A stretch of 64,000 nt of DNA. Source: Petrosia ficiformis (Eukaryota; Porifera; Demospongiae; Haplosclerida; Petrosiidae). Numbering within the stretch: position 1 is the stretch's first letter; each line of letters starts with the position of its first letter. The position numbers were made by a program, and so were the translations under genes. Below, piece after piece: positions 1-14,700 of this stretch. The notes under the pieces are model-generated. The model was given only the letters and a program-made list of their open reading frames with translations. It was not told the DNA's origin and made no database searches. The DNA is taken from NCBI GenBank assembly GCA_947044365.1, contig OX345643.1, positions 6,682,501 to 6,746,500 of the forward strand. Direction: 5' to 3'.

Positions 1-145
1 GAGGTTCGTCGTTCAATAATAGTACCTGGACTGGAGACCATTCCTGAAAATCATATGGATGAGAATTTAGAGAATAGAGACATGCCTCCTCCTTTACCAC
101 CAAGGTATGTATGTATGCATGTATGTATGTATGTATGTGTGTATG

Positions 146-179
<34 letters not shown>

Positions 180-3100
180 TATATGTATGTATGTATATAT
201 GTATGTATATATGTATGTATGTGTGTATGTATATATGTATGTATGAATGTATGTATATATGTATGTATGTATGTATGTATGTGTGTATGTATATATGTAT
301 GTATGTTTGTGTCTATGTATTTACAGTTTTCCCAATTAGTAATTTTCAAAGCCTCATTTTCACAGAGGGAGGTCTTGAGGTTTTATTTCTTATTCAAAAA
401 TACTTTTATTTTCATAATCTGATAGAATATAAAATGACATCTCTTACTCTCTCTCAGGAGTTATAGAAATAGTACTAAATTATCTCTTATATCTGAGGAA
501 GGAGAAATGGAAGGTAGAATTTCACCTGGAGGTGGTATCTACACAAATGTAACTTTTAATGTAAGTATAGAGGGGGAAGGGATAACCCCTTTAGTATCTC
601 TCTCCTGATTACATTTATCTGATTCTATAGAAATCTAATGAGACCACTAGTGGAAACAATAAAGACTCTTTTTATACCGATACTTATCATTACGAGAAAC
701 AGCATAATTTTAAGGTGTGTTAATAACATGTACATGTATAATATTGTGCTATATAATACATGTACATGTACTGGATAATACATGTACATGTACTGGATAA
801 TACATGTACATGTAATAGATAATATATGTACATGTAATAGATAATATATGTACATGTACTAGTGTGAATACATGTAGATGTACCAGTGTAAATAGTGTTA
901 ATAATACATGTACATGTACTAGATAATACATGTACATGTACTAGATAATATATGTACTAGTGTGTGAATAATACATGTACTGGATAATACATGTACATGT
1001 ACTAGGTAATACATGTACATGTACTAGATAATACATTGTGTTTATGTGTCTATTGGTTCTATTTCCTGACACAATACCATATTTAGTGTAAAGGTTATAC
1101 TAGACGTTTTGTTAATGATTTTTAATAATAATATTATTAATAATAAAGTGTAATATTATATAACTATATCAATATGGTATTTGTGATTAATAATAATTAT
1201 GACACTGTTTTGTTACATTTCTTGATCTGTTCATTTGTGGAATATAAATATTAATTATGATATGTTATGTCTTGTGGTTGAAGTAATCTCCTACACCTTG
1301 TCAATATATCAATAGGAGGGTGGAATATTTTGACTTAAATAAAAATATGTATTTATGAAAATCTTGGCAGCTTTTTTATATAGTTGATACACACACATAT
1401 ATACTACTGTATTTGTCTAGTCTAGTATGTGCCTTAATAACAGTAATAGAGTATGTAAATGATAAGAATAAAACCAGTTTGTGTGTGTGATTATCATTGA
1501 TGGGATAGATATACACATTAATGGTCTGTATATATACCGGTATATAAATAACAGTGCTGCTATTAATATTCATGACATACATACACTACTATTGTTTACA
1601 CATAATCACTATTCTACTCATGATTTTATCATTCATACTTATAATATATTGTATTATGACATACATGTACATGTAGGTACATGTATTATCACATGATTAT
1701 ACACATCACTATTATTATTATTTTCAATATAGATACACACATTTTATAGCATGCCGTGGTGTGACTATTGTAAGAACTTCCTGTGGGGTCTGAGATCTCA
1801 GGGATTCAAATGTAAAGGTTTGTATAGTATAATATAAGCTGATGATCATATACCATAAGATTAACACTGAAGTTAGCTATATAGATGTCTGAGAAAAATA
1901 ATGCTTGCTCTTTCTAGATTCTACGTTCATTACATTCCTGTGTGTAGAATTGTGTGAAAGTACTATTGATTAATGAGTATTGTGTTCAATATAATTGACA
2001 AATTATATAATTATTTATTTATAGATTGTGGATATATTTCTCATAAACAATGTAAAGATACTGCACCTTCTGACTGTAAACCAACCAGACAACGTGTTAA
2101 AAGAGGTAAAACTATAATTATATGTATTTATGTATGTATGTATGTATGTATGTATGTATTTATGTATGTGTATGTATGTACATGTATGTATATACATCTA
2201 TGTATTATGTATGTATGTATATATGTATGTATATATGTATGTTGTATGTATGTATGTATACATATGTATGTGTGCATGTATGAATATATGTATGTATGTA
2301 TGTGCATAACTATATATGTATATATGTACATGTATGTATGTATTTATGTACATGTTTGTAGCATATAAAAGGTTCTGGAACTAAGATATTAGTTACGTAG
2401 TTACTTAGTTCTGTTATGTCATCCCATTATGTAATAATTATATTATATTGTGTCTGTTCTTAATTGAGTGTTTGTATATCTCAGGATATTATGTGTCATG
2501 TAACTGAGTGTCTGTATATCTCAGGATATTATGTGTCATGTAATTGAGTGTCTGTACATCTCAGGATATTATGTGTTATGTAATTGAGTGTCTGTACATC
2601 TCAGGATATTATGTGTCATGTAACTGAGTGTCTGTATATCTCAGGATATTATGTGTCATGTAATTGAGTGTCTGTATATCTCAGGATATTATGTGTCATG
2701 CAATTGAATGTCCGTATATCTCAGGATATTATATGTCATATAATTTCATTATTGGTAATACAATTATACAGTGACACTATTAATAGTGTATTTAAATTTG
2801 TATTCCCAATTCCCTAATTATAATTTTACTCTTCCTATGTACATATTCATATGTAGTCAGACTTGTTCCTATGTACATGTACTCAGACCTATTCATGTAT
2901 CAGACTTGTTCCTATGTACATGTACTCAGAGCTATTCCTATGTAAATGTACTCAGACATGTTCATATGTACATGTACTCAGACCTATTCCTGTATCAGAC
3001 TTGTTCCTATGTACATGTACTCAGACCTATTCATGTATCAGACTTGTTCCTATGTACATGTACTCAGAGCTATTCCTATGTAAATGTACTCAGACATGTT

Positions 3101-4954
3101 CATATGTACATGTACTCAGACCTATTCCTGTATCAGACTTGTTCCTATGTACATGTACTCAGAGCTATTCCTATGTAAATGTACTCAGACATGTTCGTAT
3201 GTACATGTACTCAGACCTATTCCTGTATCAGACTTGTTCCTATGTACATGTACTCAGACCTATTCCAATGTAAATGTACTCAGACCTATTCCTATGTACA
3301 TGTACTCAGACTTGTTCCTATGTACATGTACTCAAAAATTATCTCTTTTTATAATTATTTATTATAGTCTATGGAGTGGATTTAACAACAGTGGTGAAAA
3401 TGTATGGCACTAAAATACCTTTGATAGTGAAGGAGTGCATAGAAGAAATAGAAAAAAGAGGTGTGTACCGGCCATCTATCCATCCATTGATTCATTCGTC
3501 CATCCATCGATTCATCTATCCATCCATCCATCCGTCAATTCATCCATCCATCCATTCATTCAGTATTTAATTAAAAGTCTGTTCTTTATCTTAGGAGTAG
3601 ATCTTGATGGTATTTATAGAGTTCCTGGTAAAGTAGCTGAAATACTTCAAATAAAGAAAATGTTTGATGAGGGTATGTTGATATATAGTATACTATAATC
3701 AATGACAGTATACTACCTATACAATGTTAGTATACTAATAATTATAATGTCAGTATACTGCATATACAATATCACTATACTGCAGCTGCCTACAAGTACT
3801 ATATGTCGATTATAAACTAATTCATGAGATGTCTATCAGACATATTTCGAATAGCTTGAAAGTGTATTTATGTACATACACATATATATTATTATAAAAC
3901 ACAATCAGGAATGTGATAAACATCATCCCACTATGATCAGTGTGTGTTGGTGTGTCACTATAAACAAAGTTAACAAACCCTACCTTTATATATACTGTGT
4001 GAGTGGTATGTTTGATAACAATAGATTGTTTGTTTTTATATATTCATTCCTGTTCTGTTGCCATAGAGATGCATGGTGACTTCACTAATTTTGAAGACCT
4101 TCATGCAATCGCTGGAGCACTAAAATTATATTTTCGGGAACTTCCAATTCCATTAATTACATTTGATAATTATGACTTGGCACTGATAGCAGCAAGTGAG
4201 TTGAAAAACAGGTTTTTAAATCCTGTTATTTGTATAAAAGTTGTATATTTTAACAATTGTAAAATGAGGTGGCAGTGGTGCATCTTCATGTAATAGTCAT
4301 TACATTATACAGTAGGCAGCCATTTTGTTATTGGTTGTATGGTGTTTTGTTACAATAAATAGTGGATGGGTTGTAGTTTTGTTACTATTAATAGTACATG
4401 TAGAAACTATCGTAAAACATTTACAAATTTGTGCCTGTTAGTCAAACTGGTTTATCTTGTTTTATAGGATGTTCGACTATTGAAGAGACCATGGAAACAG
4501 TAAAAGTGATTCTCTCTCGACTACCTCTTGCTCATTATAACTCATTAAGAGTTCTCATTAAACATTTACACAAGTGAGTGTTTATAAAACTCATTAAATA
4601 TTTATTATCACCATGGTATTGATAACAATGAATATATAATGAGCAAAGTTCATCTCCTTCTTCCTCCAAACTCTCAAATACTCATTAAATATTCATCATC
4701 ACCATACTTTCAATAATTGCTGTCAATGAATATATAATGAGCAAAGGTTACATCTAATCTCTCTCTCTCTCTCAAGAGTACAAGAACATAAATTAAAGAA
4801 TCGTATGGACAGTAAAAACCTAGCTGTAATATTTGCTCCATCAATAATGAGACCACCAACCAATCAGGATCAGTTAATGGCTATGATGAAGTTACCAGAA
4901 CAAAAGAAGATCACTGAAATTCTTATATCAAACTATTCTATATTGTTTAGATGA
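1..4954 (+). CDS. Chimaerin-like C1-RhoGAP protein, 3' part (5' end outside window)
   Basis: GTPase-activating protein of the chimaerin type; such proteins bind diacylglycerol/phorbol ester through a C1 domain and switch off Rac. Exons: 1-104, 458-560, 631-714, 1733-1817, 2025-2105, 3368-3460, 3595-3672, 4067-4195, 4468-4573, 4777-4954 (TGA), 346 codons visible. The first exon ends in a proline-rich PPPLPPR stretch, a possible SH3 ligand. The C1 zinc finger spans the exon ending at 714 to the one ending at 2105 (HNFK, PWCDYC, GFKCKDCG, HKQC, DCKP). The RhoGAP domain follows from 3368, with the arginine finger in GIYRVPG and the motif [13 protein letters not shown]. The C1-RhoGAP linker ([11 protein letters not shown]) closely resembles that of vertebrate chimaerins. 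No SH2 domain is seen, because the N-terminus lies outside the window. Family call is strong; orthology to CHN1 or CHN2 is not claimed. Confidence 0.9.
105..310. repeat. (GTAT)n microsatellite starting at a splice donor
   Basis: The RhoGAP intron begins GTATGTATG directly at the exon boundary (104/105), and the tetranucleotide array continues for about 200 bp. Long open frames here only read Met-Tyr-Val-Cys repeats and are not genes. Confidence 0.9.
720..1035. repeat. Minisatellite of palindromic ACATGTACATGT units
   Basis: About a dozen imperfect units of roughly 22-23 bp built around TACATGTACATGTACT, in a RhoGAP intron. Each unit is nearly self-complementary. The rest of this intron, to 1732, shows nothing recognisable beyond AT-rich sequence. 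Confidence 0.8.
2120..2350. repeat. (GTAT)n microsatellite
   Basis: Interrupted GTAT/GTAC array in the RhoGAP intron that follows the C1-coding exons. Confidence 0.85.
2464..2745. repeat. 40-bp minisatellite, about 7 copies
   Basis: Tandem unit beginning TGAGTGTCTGTATATCTCAG and continuing through GATATTATGTGTCATGTAAT, with scattered single-base changes. Intronic. Confidence 0.85.
2850..3335. repeat. Higher-order minisatellite (ATGTACATGTACTCAGA units)
   Basis: Alternating variants of a 24-28 bp unit (ATGTACATGTACTCAGACCTATTC and a form containing GTATCAGACTTG) arranged in a longer repeating block. It fills the intron before the exon at 3368. The open frames through it have no gene-like features. 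Confidence 0.8.
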
Positions 4955-5863
4955 TGTATATATGTATGTATGTACATACGTGTATATATATATATATATG
5001 TGTTATAATTTCTCCTTTATTCATGAGTTAATCATTATTAAACCATTTGTCAGCAGCACATCAATGATACAATCCTGCTTTTGTATATTATACTTAATAT
5101 TTTATTTCTTTCTTTCTACATGAATTATAATTATATATAAACTACTAAAACTTTAAAAAATGAGGTTTATGTGTATGTATGTATGCATGTATGTGAGTAT
5201 GTGTGTGTATGTATGTATGTACATATGTATGTATATATGTATGTATGTATGTGTGTGTGTATGTACGTATGTATGTATGTATGTATGTAGTCTATGTACG
5301 TACGTATGTATGTGTGTGTATGTGTGTATATGTATGTATGTACGTATATATGTGTGTGTATATGTATGTATGTGTGTAAACTACTAAAACTTTAAAAAAT
5401 GAGGTTTATGTGTATGTATGTATGTATGTATGTATGTATGTGTGCATGTATGTATGTATGTATAATTATAGTATTTATTTACTAATGACATGATATGAAG
5501 GAGTATTGAGAATGTTAATTAGTAGACAAACATACAATTAATTAGTTTATACAAAATTCATTAGTATATTATAATACATTCATTATACAGTTGATATTTT
5601 GTGAATTCTTACTCCACGATTAAAAGATGTGATGAATTTAGTTAATTTTCTCTTCCATTGAATAACCTATTATTAAAGAGTTATATGACTATATAATATA
5701 ACATCTGTTCACATTCACAATGACCTCAAAATGAGGATGTGATGAATTTATATGTAATATAGTGTATAGTTTAATGTCATAAGGTTAATACATAATTATA
5801 CTGTAACTCAATAATGAAGCAATGGATTGAAATTTGACACACAAAAAAGAACAGGAAGGATAA
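4955..5863. other. Intergenic, tail-to-tail, microsatellite-rich
   Basis: Lies between the stop codons of the convergent RhoGAP (+) and GNPTAB (-) genes. It holds a short (AT)n at about 4985-5000 and a (GTAT)n array at 5160-5465. A 40-bp segment containing ACTACTAAAACTTTAAAAAA is directly repeated at about 5142 and 5382, so part of the array was duplicated as a block. From about 5690 to 5870 it holds a dispersed repeat, listed separately. Confidence 0.75.
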
Positions 5864-5870
5864 TTATATT
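5690..5870 (+). repeat. Dispersed repeat, copy A
   Basis: Matches the reverse complement of 18690-18930. Shared landmarks are GTTCACATTCACAATG, a segment around TATAGTTTAATGTCATAAGG, and CAATGGATTGAAATTTGACA. Similarity by eye is high over about 170 bp. No coding capacity. The right end abuts the last GNPTAB codons. Confidence 0.8.
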
Positions 5871-6510
5871 AAAAAGGTGTAGGTTAAGATATGTAGTACA
5901 TAGTTGAATTGAGTGATGATGTGTTTGTCATTTACCTTCCCATAAAAGAGGGATCCAAAACTAATACATATCAATACACCACATAATAAGTATAGTACCA
6001 CTTGTATTCTCCAACGAGTTGTCAACCTCCATGAGAGAGAAAGATGGACATTAATGGATGAATGGTGAATTAATAGATTAATGGAAGGTGGATACACGAA
6101 TGGATGGACAGATTAATGGGTAAATGGATGAATTGATAGAGAGATTAATGAAAGGATGGATAGATGAAGGGATAATGTTCACTGAGAGACAAATATCGAA
6201 TAAACAGACAAATTGTTTACCATTCTTTCAGTTCTTCTACATACAAGAATCTATTTCTATAGTTCACAGGTAATTCAAATTGGGAAGGGATTGGAAAGAG
6301 AGACTCATAGAAGTCTCTAAGGAGTAACTGAGCTAAATGACTCTCTTCTCTTGAGTGATCCATGTTATCATTGAGACATATGAATTTTCTTTGATCCTTA
6401 CGAACTTCATCCAGTTTACCAACAATCTGAGGAGAGAGAGGTAGATAGATAGATAGGTAGATAGATAGATAGGTAGATAGTTAGGTAGATAAATAGATAG
6501 ATAGATAGAT

Positions 6511-6541
<31 letters not shown>

Positions 6542-6578
6542 TAGGTAGATAGTTAGGTAGATAAATAGATAGATAGAT

Positions 6579-6609
<31 letters not shown>

Positions 6610-8621
6610 TAGACAGATAGATAGATAGATAGACAGATAGATAAATAGATAGATAGATAGATAGATAGATACATAGATAGATAGATAGATAAATAGATAA
6701 ATATATAGATAGATAGATAGATAGATAGATATAGAATCGAACCCTTGAGCTGTTTTCATGAAGCATCTTGAAGGCAACCTGATCTTCACTATATTCTTCA
6801 TACCTGAAATGAAAATACAATTTTAAAAAACATTATTCAAAACAGGTTTTACTAACTTGTATTTATTGACTGCTCCATAAATATCTTTTAATTTATTTAA
6901 CAATTCTTTACAATGCGCTACAAAATCTTCCGTTACTAAAGGCTACAAGACAGATATTATAATGAGTGACCTTTGAACTTTGACCTCTTAACTAACCAAG
7001 TCGGGATCATAATGAGTTTCATATTCTCTTGGATCAATGGAAGGAGCTGTACCTTTATATGTGTGATCACATTCCTTAAGCATGTTTTCAAACTCATGAA
7101 TATCATCCAGTGATAATGGTAGTAGAGACATTTTAACAAGTAATGTTCTAAGCTCTCTTACTGATAGAATTCTAAAAAAAACATCAACAAGAATAGGATC
7201 TTTACAGGACGTTCTTATACATAGATATATGTTTGTAACTTTGTACATACATACATACATACATACATGCATACATACATGCATGCATACATACATACAT
7301 ACATACATACATACATACATACATACATACATACATAATTTATATACACACACACACACATACACATAATTATATGATCTATGATAATGTTTTTCATCTG
7401 TTTGTTTGTCTCACCCAGACAGATCAGTATCAAGTTGTATAAATACATCGTGAAGAGTCATTGATTTCTTTTCTCCAATTACATAATAAAAATAAGAGAA
7501 ACCATACTGCATATCATCAGAGGAACGAAGATGATGAGATGAAGTGCGATCAAATTCTTCAGGATATCTGTACAAATGAAAATTGAAAACAGTATATGTG
7601 TGTGTGGTCAGGAGGAAGGAAAGGTGAGTGTGGACAAGAGTGGGTGTGGTCAACACTCAATAGATAGTTATAGTCAGGAGTGTGGAAACACTGAGCCAAC
7701 TAACAGACATTTTGACCTATTTTCATCACTCTTGTCCTGCTCCCCATATACTTTGTATACAGTTCGGTTTCAATTTACCAGACATTCACTAGATTTATGG
7801 ACAATGTCCTGTATGACTGGCTGTTTCTACACCCCTGGATATAATGGGTTTAATCAACAGATATAGTGGGTGTGGTCAATAGATAGATAGATAGTGTATA
7901 ACTCACTTATCTTGTAGTTCTTGCATAATTTCTTTGTTAATCATGTGTGGCATGTGGGCGGGGACTTTACGATTCATGTGACCATAAGCACGGTTATATA
8001 TCTTATCGACATGCTTGAGTGAATCTCCAAATGTATCCATCAGGTGTCTCCCTTGTCTATTAGATATGTCGTATAAATTCACAGTAGAAACTTCAGGAAA
8101 AATATTCAATTTTTCCCATGGTAACCAACGATACGACTCTGGAGATTCTCGAGTCAACACTGCCTTTCTTTCCATGAGACGTCTCATGCCATTTTTAATA
8201 ACAGGTTCGTTTCCAATCTCTTCGTGTAGTAACTCAACATGAGGTGTGACACTATCATGATTTATGTTACTATATTTAGAAGTGAGCTGTGTGCTATTTT
8301 TAGTAACATAATGTGTACTATTTTTAGTAACATGATGAGGTTTGTTTTGGAGTGTAACTAATCTGCTTTTAATACCAGGTATGTGTTTATATTGTTGTAA
8401 TAGTGCAGCGGTTTCTTTTAAATACCCTCTCACTGTGATGTCCCCATCTTTTAGTTCATTTTTGAGGTTTATGTACTGTGCAGCCACTGTTGATGGGAGA
8501 AGTGAGATGTTTGTGACAGTGTAGTTAGGGAGGCTTAAAGACAAGATTGGAGGAGAAAAAGACTCCACTGACCTAAGGAGGAATTTTATAAACAAAGACT
8601 AGCCTACAAACAGATAGATAG

Positions 8622-8652
<31 letters not shown>

Positions 8653-8653
8653 A

Positions 8654-8702
<49 letters not shown>

Positions 8703-11700
8703 CAAACATATAGATAGACAGACAAACAGACATATATACAGACAGACAGATAGATAGGCAAACAGATAGATAGATGATATAAAATACCTCTCATTTCTCC
8801 AATAATTTATGTTCTTGTCATTATTTTGAAATTTAGAAGCAACTTCCGTTAGAAACTAAATAAAAATAATTCATATATGGATACATAGACACTTATTTCA
8901 AGATCATGTGATCCTCATGTGATCTAGGATTTACTTTCATATCTGTTGTATCATTGTATTTAAGGAAGCTCCAGTTACTAATAGCATTTTTACTCAAACC
9001 AGCTGAAGTGTTCCGAGTGACAGTGTCTGCTACTGCAATAAACTGTATCTATAGAATAAATAGATAAATAGATCAATGAATAGATAGATCAATGGATAGA
9101 TAGAGGGGTTGATAAATAGATAAATAGATCAATGAATAGATAGATCAATGGATAGATAAATAGAGGGGTTGATAAATAGATCAATGGATAGATAGATCAG
9201 TGGATAGATAGATAGAGGAGTTGATAAATAGATAAATAGATCAATGAATAGATAGATCAATGGATAGATAGATAGAGGGGTTGATAAATAGATAAATAGA
9301 TCAATGGATAGATAGATCAGTGGATAGATAGAGGGGTTGATAAATAGATAAATAGATCAATGAATAGATAGATCAGTGGATAGATAGAGGGGTTGATAAA
9401 TAGATAAATAGATCAATCAATAGATAGATCAGTGGATAGATAGATCAGTGGATAGATAGAGGGGTTGATAAATAGATAAATAGATCAATGAATAGATAGA
9501 TCAGTGGATAGATAGAGGGGTTGATAAATAGATAAATAGATCAATGAATAGATAGATCAGTGGATAGATAGAGGGGTTGATAAATAGATAAATAGATCAA
9601 TGAATAGATAGATCAGTGGATAGATAGAGGGGTTGATAAATAGATAAATAGATCAATCAATAGATAGATCAGTGGATAGATAGAGGGGTTGATAAATAGA
9701 TAAATAGATCAATGAATAGATAGATCAGTGGATAGATAGAGGGGTTGATAAATAGATAAATAGATCAATCAATAGATAGATCAGTGGATAGATAGAGGGG
9801 TTGATAAATAGATAAATAGATCAATGGATAGATAGATCAATGGATAGATAGAGGGGTTGATAAATAGATAGATACATCAATGAATAGATAGATCAGTGGA
9901 TAGATAGATCAGTGGATAGATAGAAGGGTTGATAAATAGATAAATACATCAATAAATAGATAGATCAGTGGATAGATAGAGGGGTTGATAAATAGATAGA
10001 TACATCAATAAATAGATAGATCAGTGGATAGATAGAGGGGTTGATAAATAGATAAATAGATCAATGGATAGATAGATCAGTGGATAGATAGATGAATAAA
10101 TTATGGATTGGCAGTTAGATAGATTTATAAATATATGGATATATAGATGGATGCATAGAGAGATGAATAAATTAATGGTACATAGATGAATAGATAGATA
10201 GATAGATAGATGAATAGATAGATAAATAGATAGATAGATAGATAGATGGATGTATTGGAATGGAGCTAATTTCTGTTTTCATCTCACAGTTTTTGATTCA
10301 TTCAAGTATTTTCCTTTGACAATGAAATGAATAGAAGATCTTGTTACGTTATGAGAGAAGGTAAGAGATAATGTATTATAAAGTTTAGCCATTACAGCTG
10401 ATCTTATAACAGGTGACACGGAGTGTTCAGCAGATGAGATAACACTTCCATTAGGAAACACTGATGATAAGTTGAAATACATGCAAGATGTTTCTGAAAG
10501 AGTGAGAGAGAGAGAGAGATAGATAGATAGATAGATAGAGAACAAGAGAGAAAGGGAAAGATGGGAAGTGAAGGTGGGAGGGCGGGAGGGAGAGAGAGAG
10601 TGAGTGAGGGAGGGAGAGAGAGAGAAAGGGAGGGAGGGAGGGACAGGTTTACCTAGTGGTATTATAAATGTATTGTTCATTGGTGTATTATGTGTGATAT
10701 CAACATGATATAACTTATCAAAATCTTCTACTCCACAATCTCCAGCGTCATATCCACATGTAAATACATTACATGAACTATCACAATAACGATCACCTAA
10801 CCAACTCGTTAGACAACCTGGATAAATGGATGAATAGATGAATCGATGGATAAATGGATGAATGGATGAATGGATGATGAATGGATGGATGGATGGATGG
10901 ATGATAGATGGACGGATTGATGGATGAAAAATAGATTGAATTAATAAATAGATACATACCACTATTACAATAATCATCACTAAATTTTGATTGAGACCAT
11001 GAATAGCCTCCTCCTCCCACAGGACCAGGATGTGAAGCATTAGCACAATCCCCTCCATCCCAATCACAATCTGAAGTATTACAAGCTGTATCACAATAAT
11101 TATCATTAATCCAACTAGGAGGACATCCATCTGCACAATTAGGTACTGACCAACTCAGATATATCTAGTTAGGTTATATACATGTATATATATGTACATA
11201 CATACGTACGTACGTACGTACGTACGTACATACATACATACATACATACAGACAGACAGACAGAGAGGAAAATGGAGAGACTAATAGTACCTTTTGTCCT
11301 CCATCAGGAGTGAAGAAATCATATGGCCAAACTTCTTGACCAAACATTACATCATCATTAAGATAGAGAAACCACCTACCATTATCAAAACAGTTGTTTA
11401 CTTATAATTTTTTACATACAAACATACTTGCTTAGACCACGTATTCTATGAATGTGACTCTCAATGGCTGGAGAACTATAAGATGGTAAGTGTGACTTGT
11501 TTAAAAATATTTCCTACAAAATAAAAAAACAAAGCATATTTAATAAAAATAATAACGAAGCCACACCCACTTCATGTGTTACTATGGTAACCCTTGGATT
11601 ATCCAAATCCAGCCAATGTGGTATCTGTCCATTAGTTACAATATAGATATGACGTATCCATGGGGCGTATTTCTCAACAGATCTCAACGAGTATTTTAAC

Positions 11701-14700
11701 TCCTATTAAAATAATCATACATATTATATAATTATATATTTGATCTATTTCATACGAACTTCGTTATCTTGGAATCTGTTCTGAGATATTATCTCAGCAT
11801 GTTCCTTTATCTTCTCAGTTGTCTAGAAATAAAATTAGACGCAAGTTGTAGTTGTGTTACTAAATATAGATTCAATATGTGTTACTAAAAATAGACTCAG
11901 TATTACCAAAAATAAATTCAATATAATAGTGTTACTAAAAATAGATCAATATAATTAACAGTGTTACTAAAAATAGATTTAATATAATGGTACTACTAAA
12001 AATAGATTCAATATAATGGTACTACTAAAAATAGATTCAATATAATGGTACTACTAAAATAGATTTAATATAGCAGTGATACTAAACATAGATTCAATAT
12101 GTGTTACCAAAAATAGACTCAGTATTACCAAAAAAAACTTTAATGTAATAGTGTTACTAAAAATAGATTCAATATGATAGTGTTACTAATAATAAATTCA
12201 ATATAATTAAGTGTTACTAAAAATAGATTCAATATAATGCTACTACTAAAAACAGATTTAATAAGCAGTGTTACTAAAAATAGCTTAAATATAACAGTGT
12301 TACTAAAAACAGCTTCAATATAACCAATACTACAAAAAATAGAATTAATGTAGCTGTGTTACTAAAAATAGATTAATAAGTGTTACTAAAAATAGATTCA
12401 GTATAGCAGTATTACTAAAAATAGCTTCAATATAACCAATACTACTAAAAATAGAATTAATGTAGCTGTGTTACTAAAAATAGATTAATAAGTGTTACTA
12501 AAAATAGATTCAGTATAGCAGTATTACTAAAAATACCTTCAATATAACCAATACTACTAAAAATAGAATTAATGTAGCTGTGTTACTAAAAATAGATTAA
12601 TAAGTGTTACTAAAAATAGACTCACATTATTTAATGGAGAAAATGGCATCCATATTGCATATGCATTATGAAGAGTTACTACACCATTGAGTAATTTTAT
12701 GGTCCGGTTCCCAGTCCATATCTTATCCCAGTTCCCATTCTTTAATCTAGCCATACCAACTCCTCGAGACACTAACTCAACCTATGAACATACATACATA
12801 CATACATACATAGTTTACATACATATGTACATACATACAAACATATGTACATACGTACAAGCATACATAAATACATACAACATACATACATAATTATACA
12901 TGCATACGTACATATGTACATACATACGTACACATAAACATACACAGTTTATCTGTTAGAACCATAAGCATTTTAGTATTCTCTCGAAATTCGAATTTTT
13001 ACTCTGAACTATATATATAGCCTTGGTATTGATTTTTCATTGCAAAATCAATCGTTTTAGATTGAACCAAAACTGTTTCTGGAGCTAGATAATGATGTCC
13101 TTATTATGTTTCCAAAGTGGTTTTGATCAATAATATTATCTGTTAGAACCGTGAGCATTTTAGACACACACACACATACATACATATATACATATATACA
13201 TACATACGTACATACATACATACGTACATACATACATACATACATACGTACATATATACATACATACATACATACATACATACATACATACATACATACA
13301 TACATACATACATACATACATACATACATACATACATACATTCGTACATACATACATACATTACCTCTGCTATTGCATTTTTTGTATAATTATTTAGTTT
13401 CAATTTGAGATTATTTAGTATAGTATTATTTCCAGGTATCAATAGCGGTGACACAAGAAGAGTAAATGACGATAAAGGGATACTTCCAACAAGAGTACCA
13501 TCAGAAGTCTATATAAATTGAAATACAATATGAGAGGTCAGAGGTCAGAGGTCAGAGGTCAAATAATGATTTACCAGATATCCTCTTGTTAATGAGATGT
13601 TTTTATTATCATAGGTTGTTAAAACATGATGATTTAGGAATGATGAGACTGCAAATGAGAGGAGGTATAACAATTACTATTAATATATAGTATGTCTAAT
13701 TTAGGAGTGGGCATATATCTCATACATTATATCACATGATTTTGGTCTACCAATATTATCACAATAGCAAAATATTGTCTTACTGTAATTAAATAATAGT
13801 TATAATATATGCATTTGAAAATACTATAACACTTAGTCTTGAGCTGTAAGCTCTTAAAACAAGGATCAGAAGTGTCATCTTTTAAAAATAAACCTATTTT
13901 TGGAGTATCAATGAGTAGGTGCCAAGCCAGCTTAACCCCAGTCTAATATCTCAGTACACACATCAGTATATCAACATATTTATTTTGTGTTACTATAATT
14001 AATTACATTCTCTTAACCTGTTTCTTCTGATTTCATTCTTATTCCATATACTGGTGTCACATGACCTCCGCTACTATTTAAATAAAACAGCTCCTCCCCT
14101 TCAATTAGTTTAGGAAAATATTTCTTGTATGCAGAGAGAGTTAGAGACGAAGAGAAGTTTTGAGCATCTACTAAAAGAACTCGCCAAGCCACACAATCTT
14201 TAAAAGGACAACTATCTAGTCCAGGTGGTGTACTAAATTAATTAAAATAAACAGGGGCTTGTTCATGCTCTTTATCTTACCTTTTTGTTACCGATTCACT
14301 AGTGTTAGTAGAATTACTATGCTCACTATAATAATAAATATAAATAATACATTTTAATAATAATAATAATATTATATTATATGTGTATAAACATATAAAC
14401 TTATAACACATACATGTATACTTACATAATTATATACATACCTACATACATACATGCATACACACATACATACATACATGAATACATATATACATACATA
14501 CATAGTATTACGTATATACGTACATACCGATTCTGTTTTAATATCAACTCTTGTTTTAAATGTCTAAGTTTTTCTATAAGAGGTGGATCAGATCCATTAA
14601 CCCATGTATATACTATATCAATAGGTAACTCTGGAGTCATACTGAATAGAGACAAGATGTAGGTATGGTGATTGATCACCATAATTAAATTAATACATAC

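Noticed and set aside
107..466. Long open frames in microsatellites (Met-Tyr-Val-Cys, His-Thr-Tyr-Ile, Ser-Ile-Tyr-Leu repeats), here and throughout the window
   Set aside because: A tetranucleotide array without stops is open in three frames. These frames lie inside introns, have no homology and overlap on both strands.
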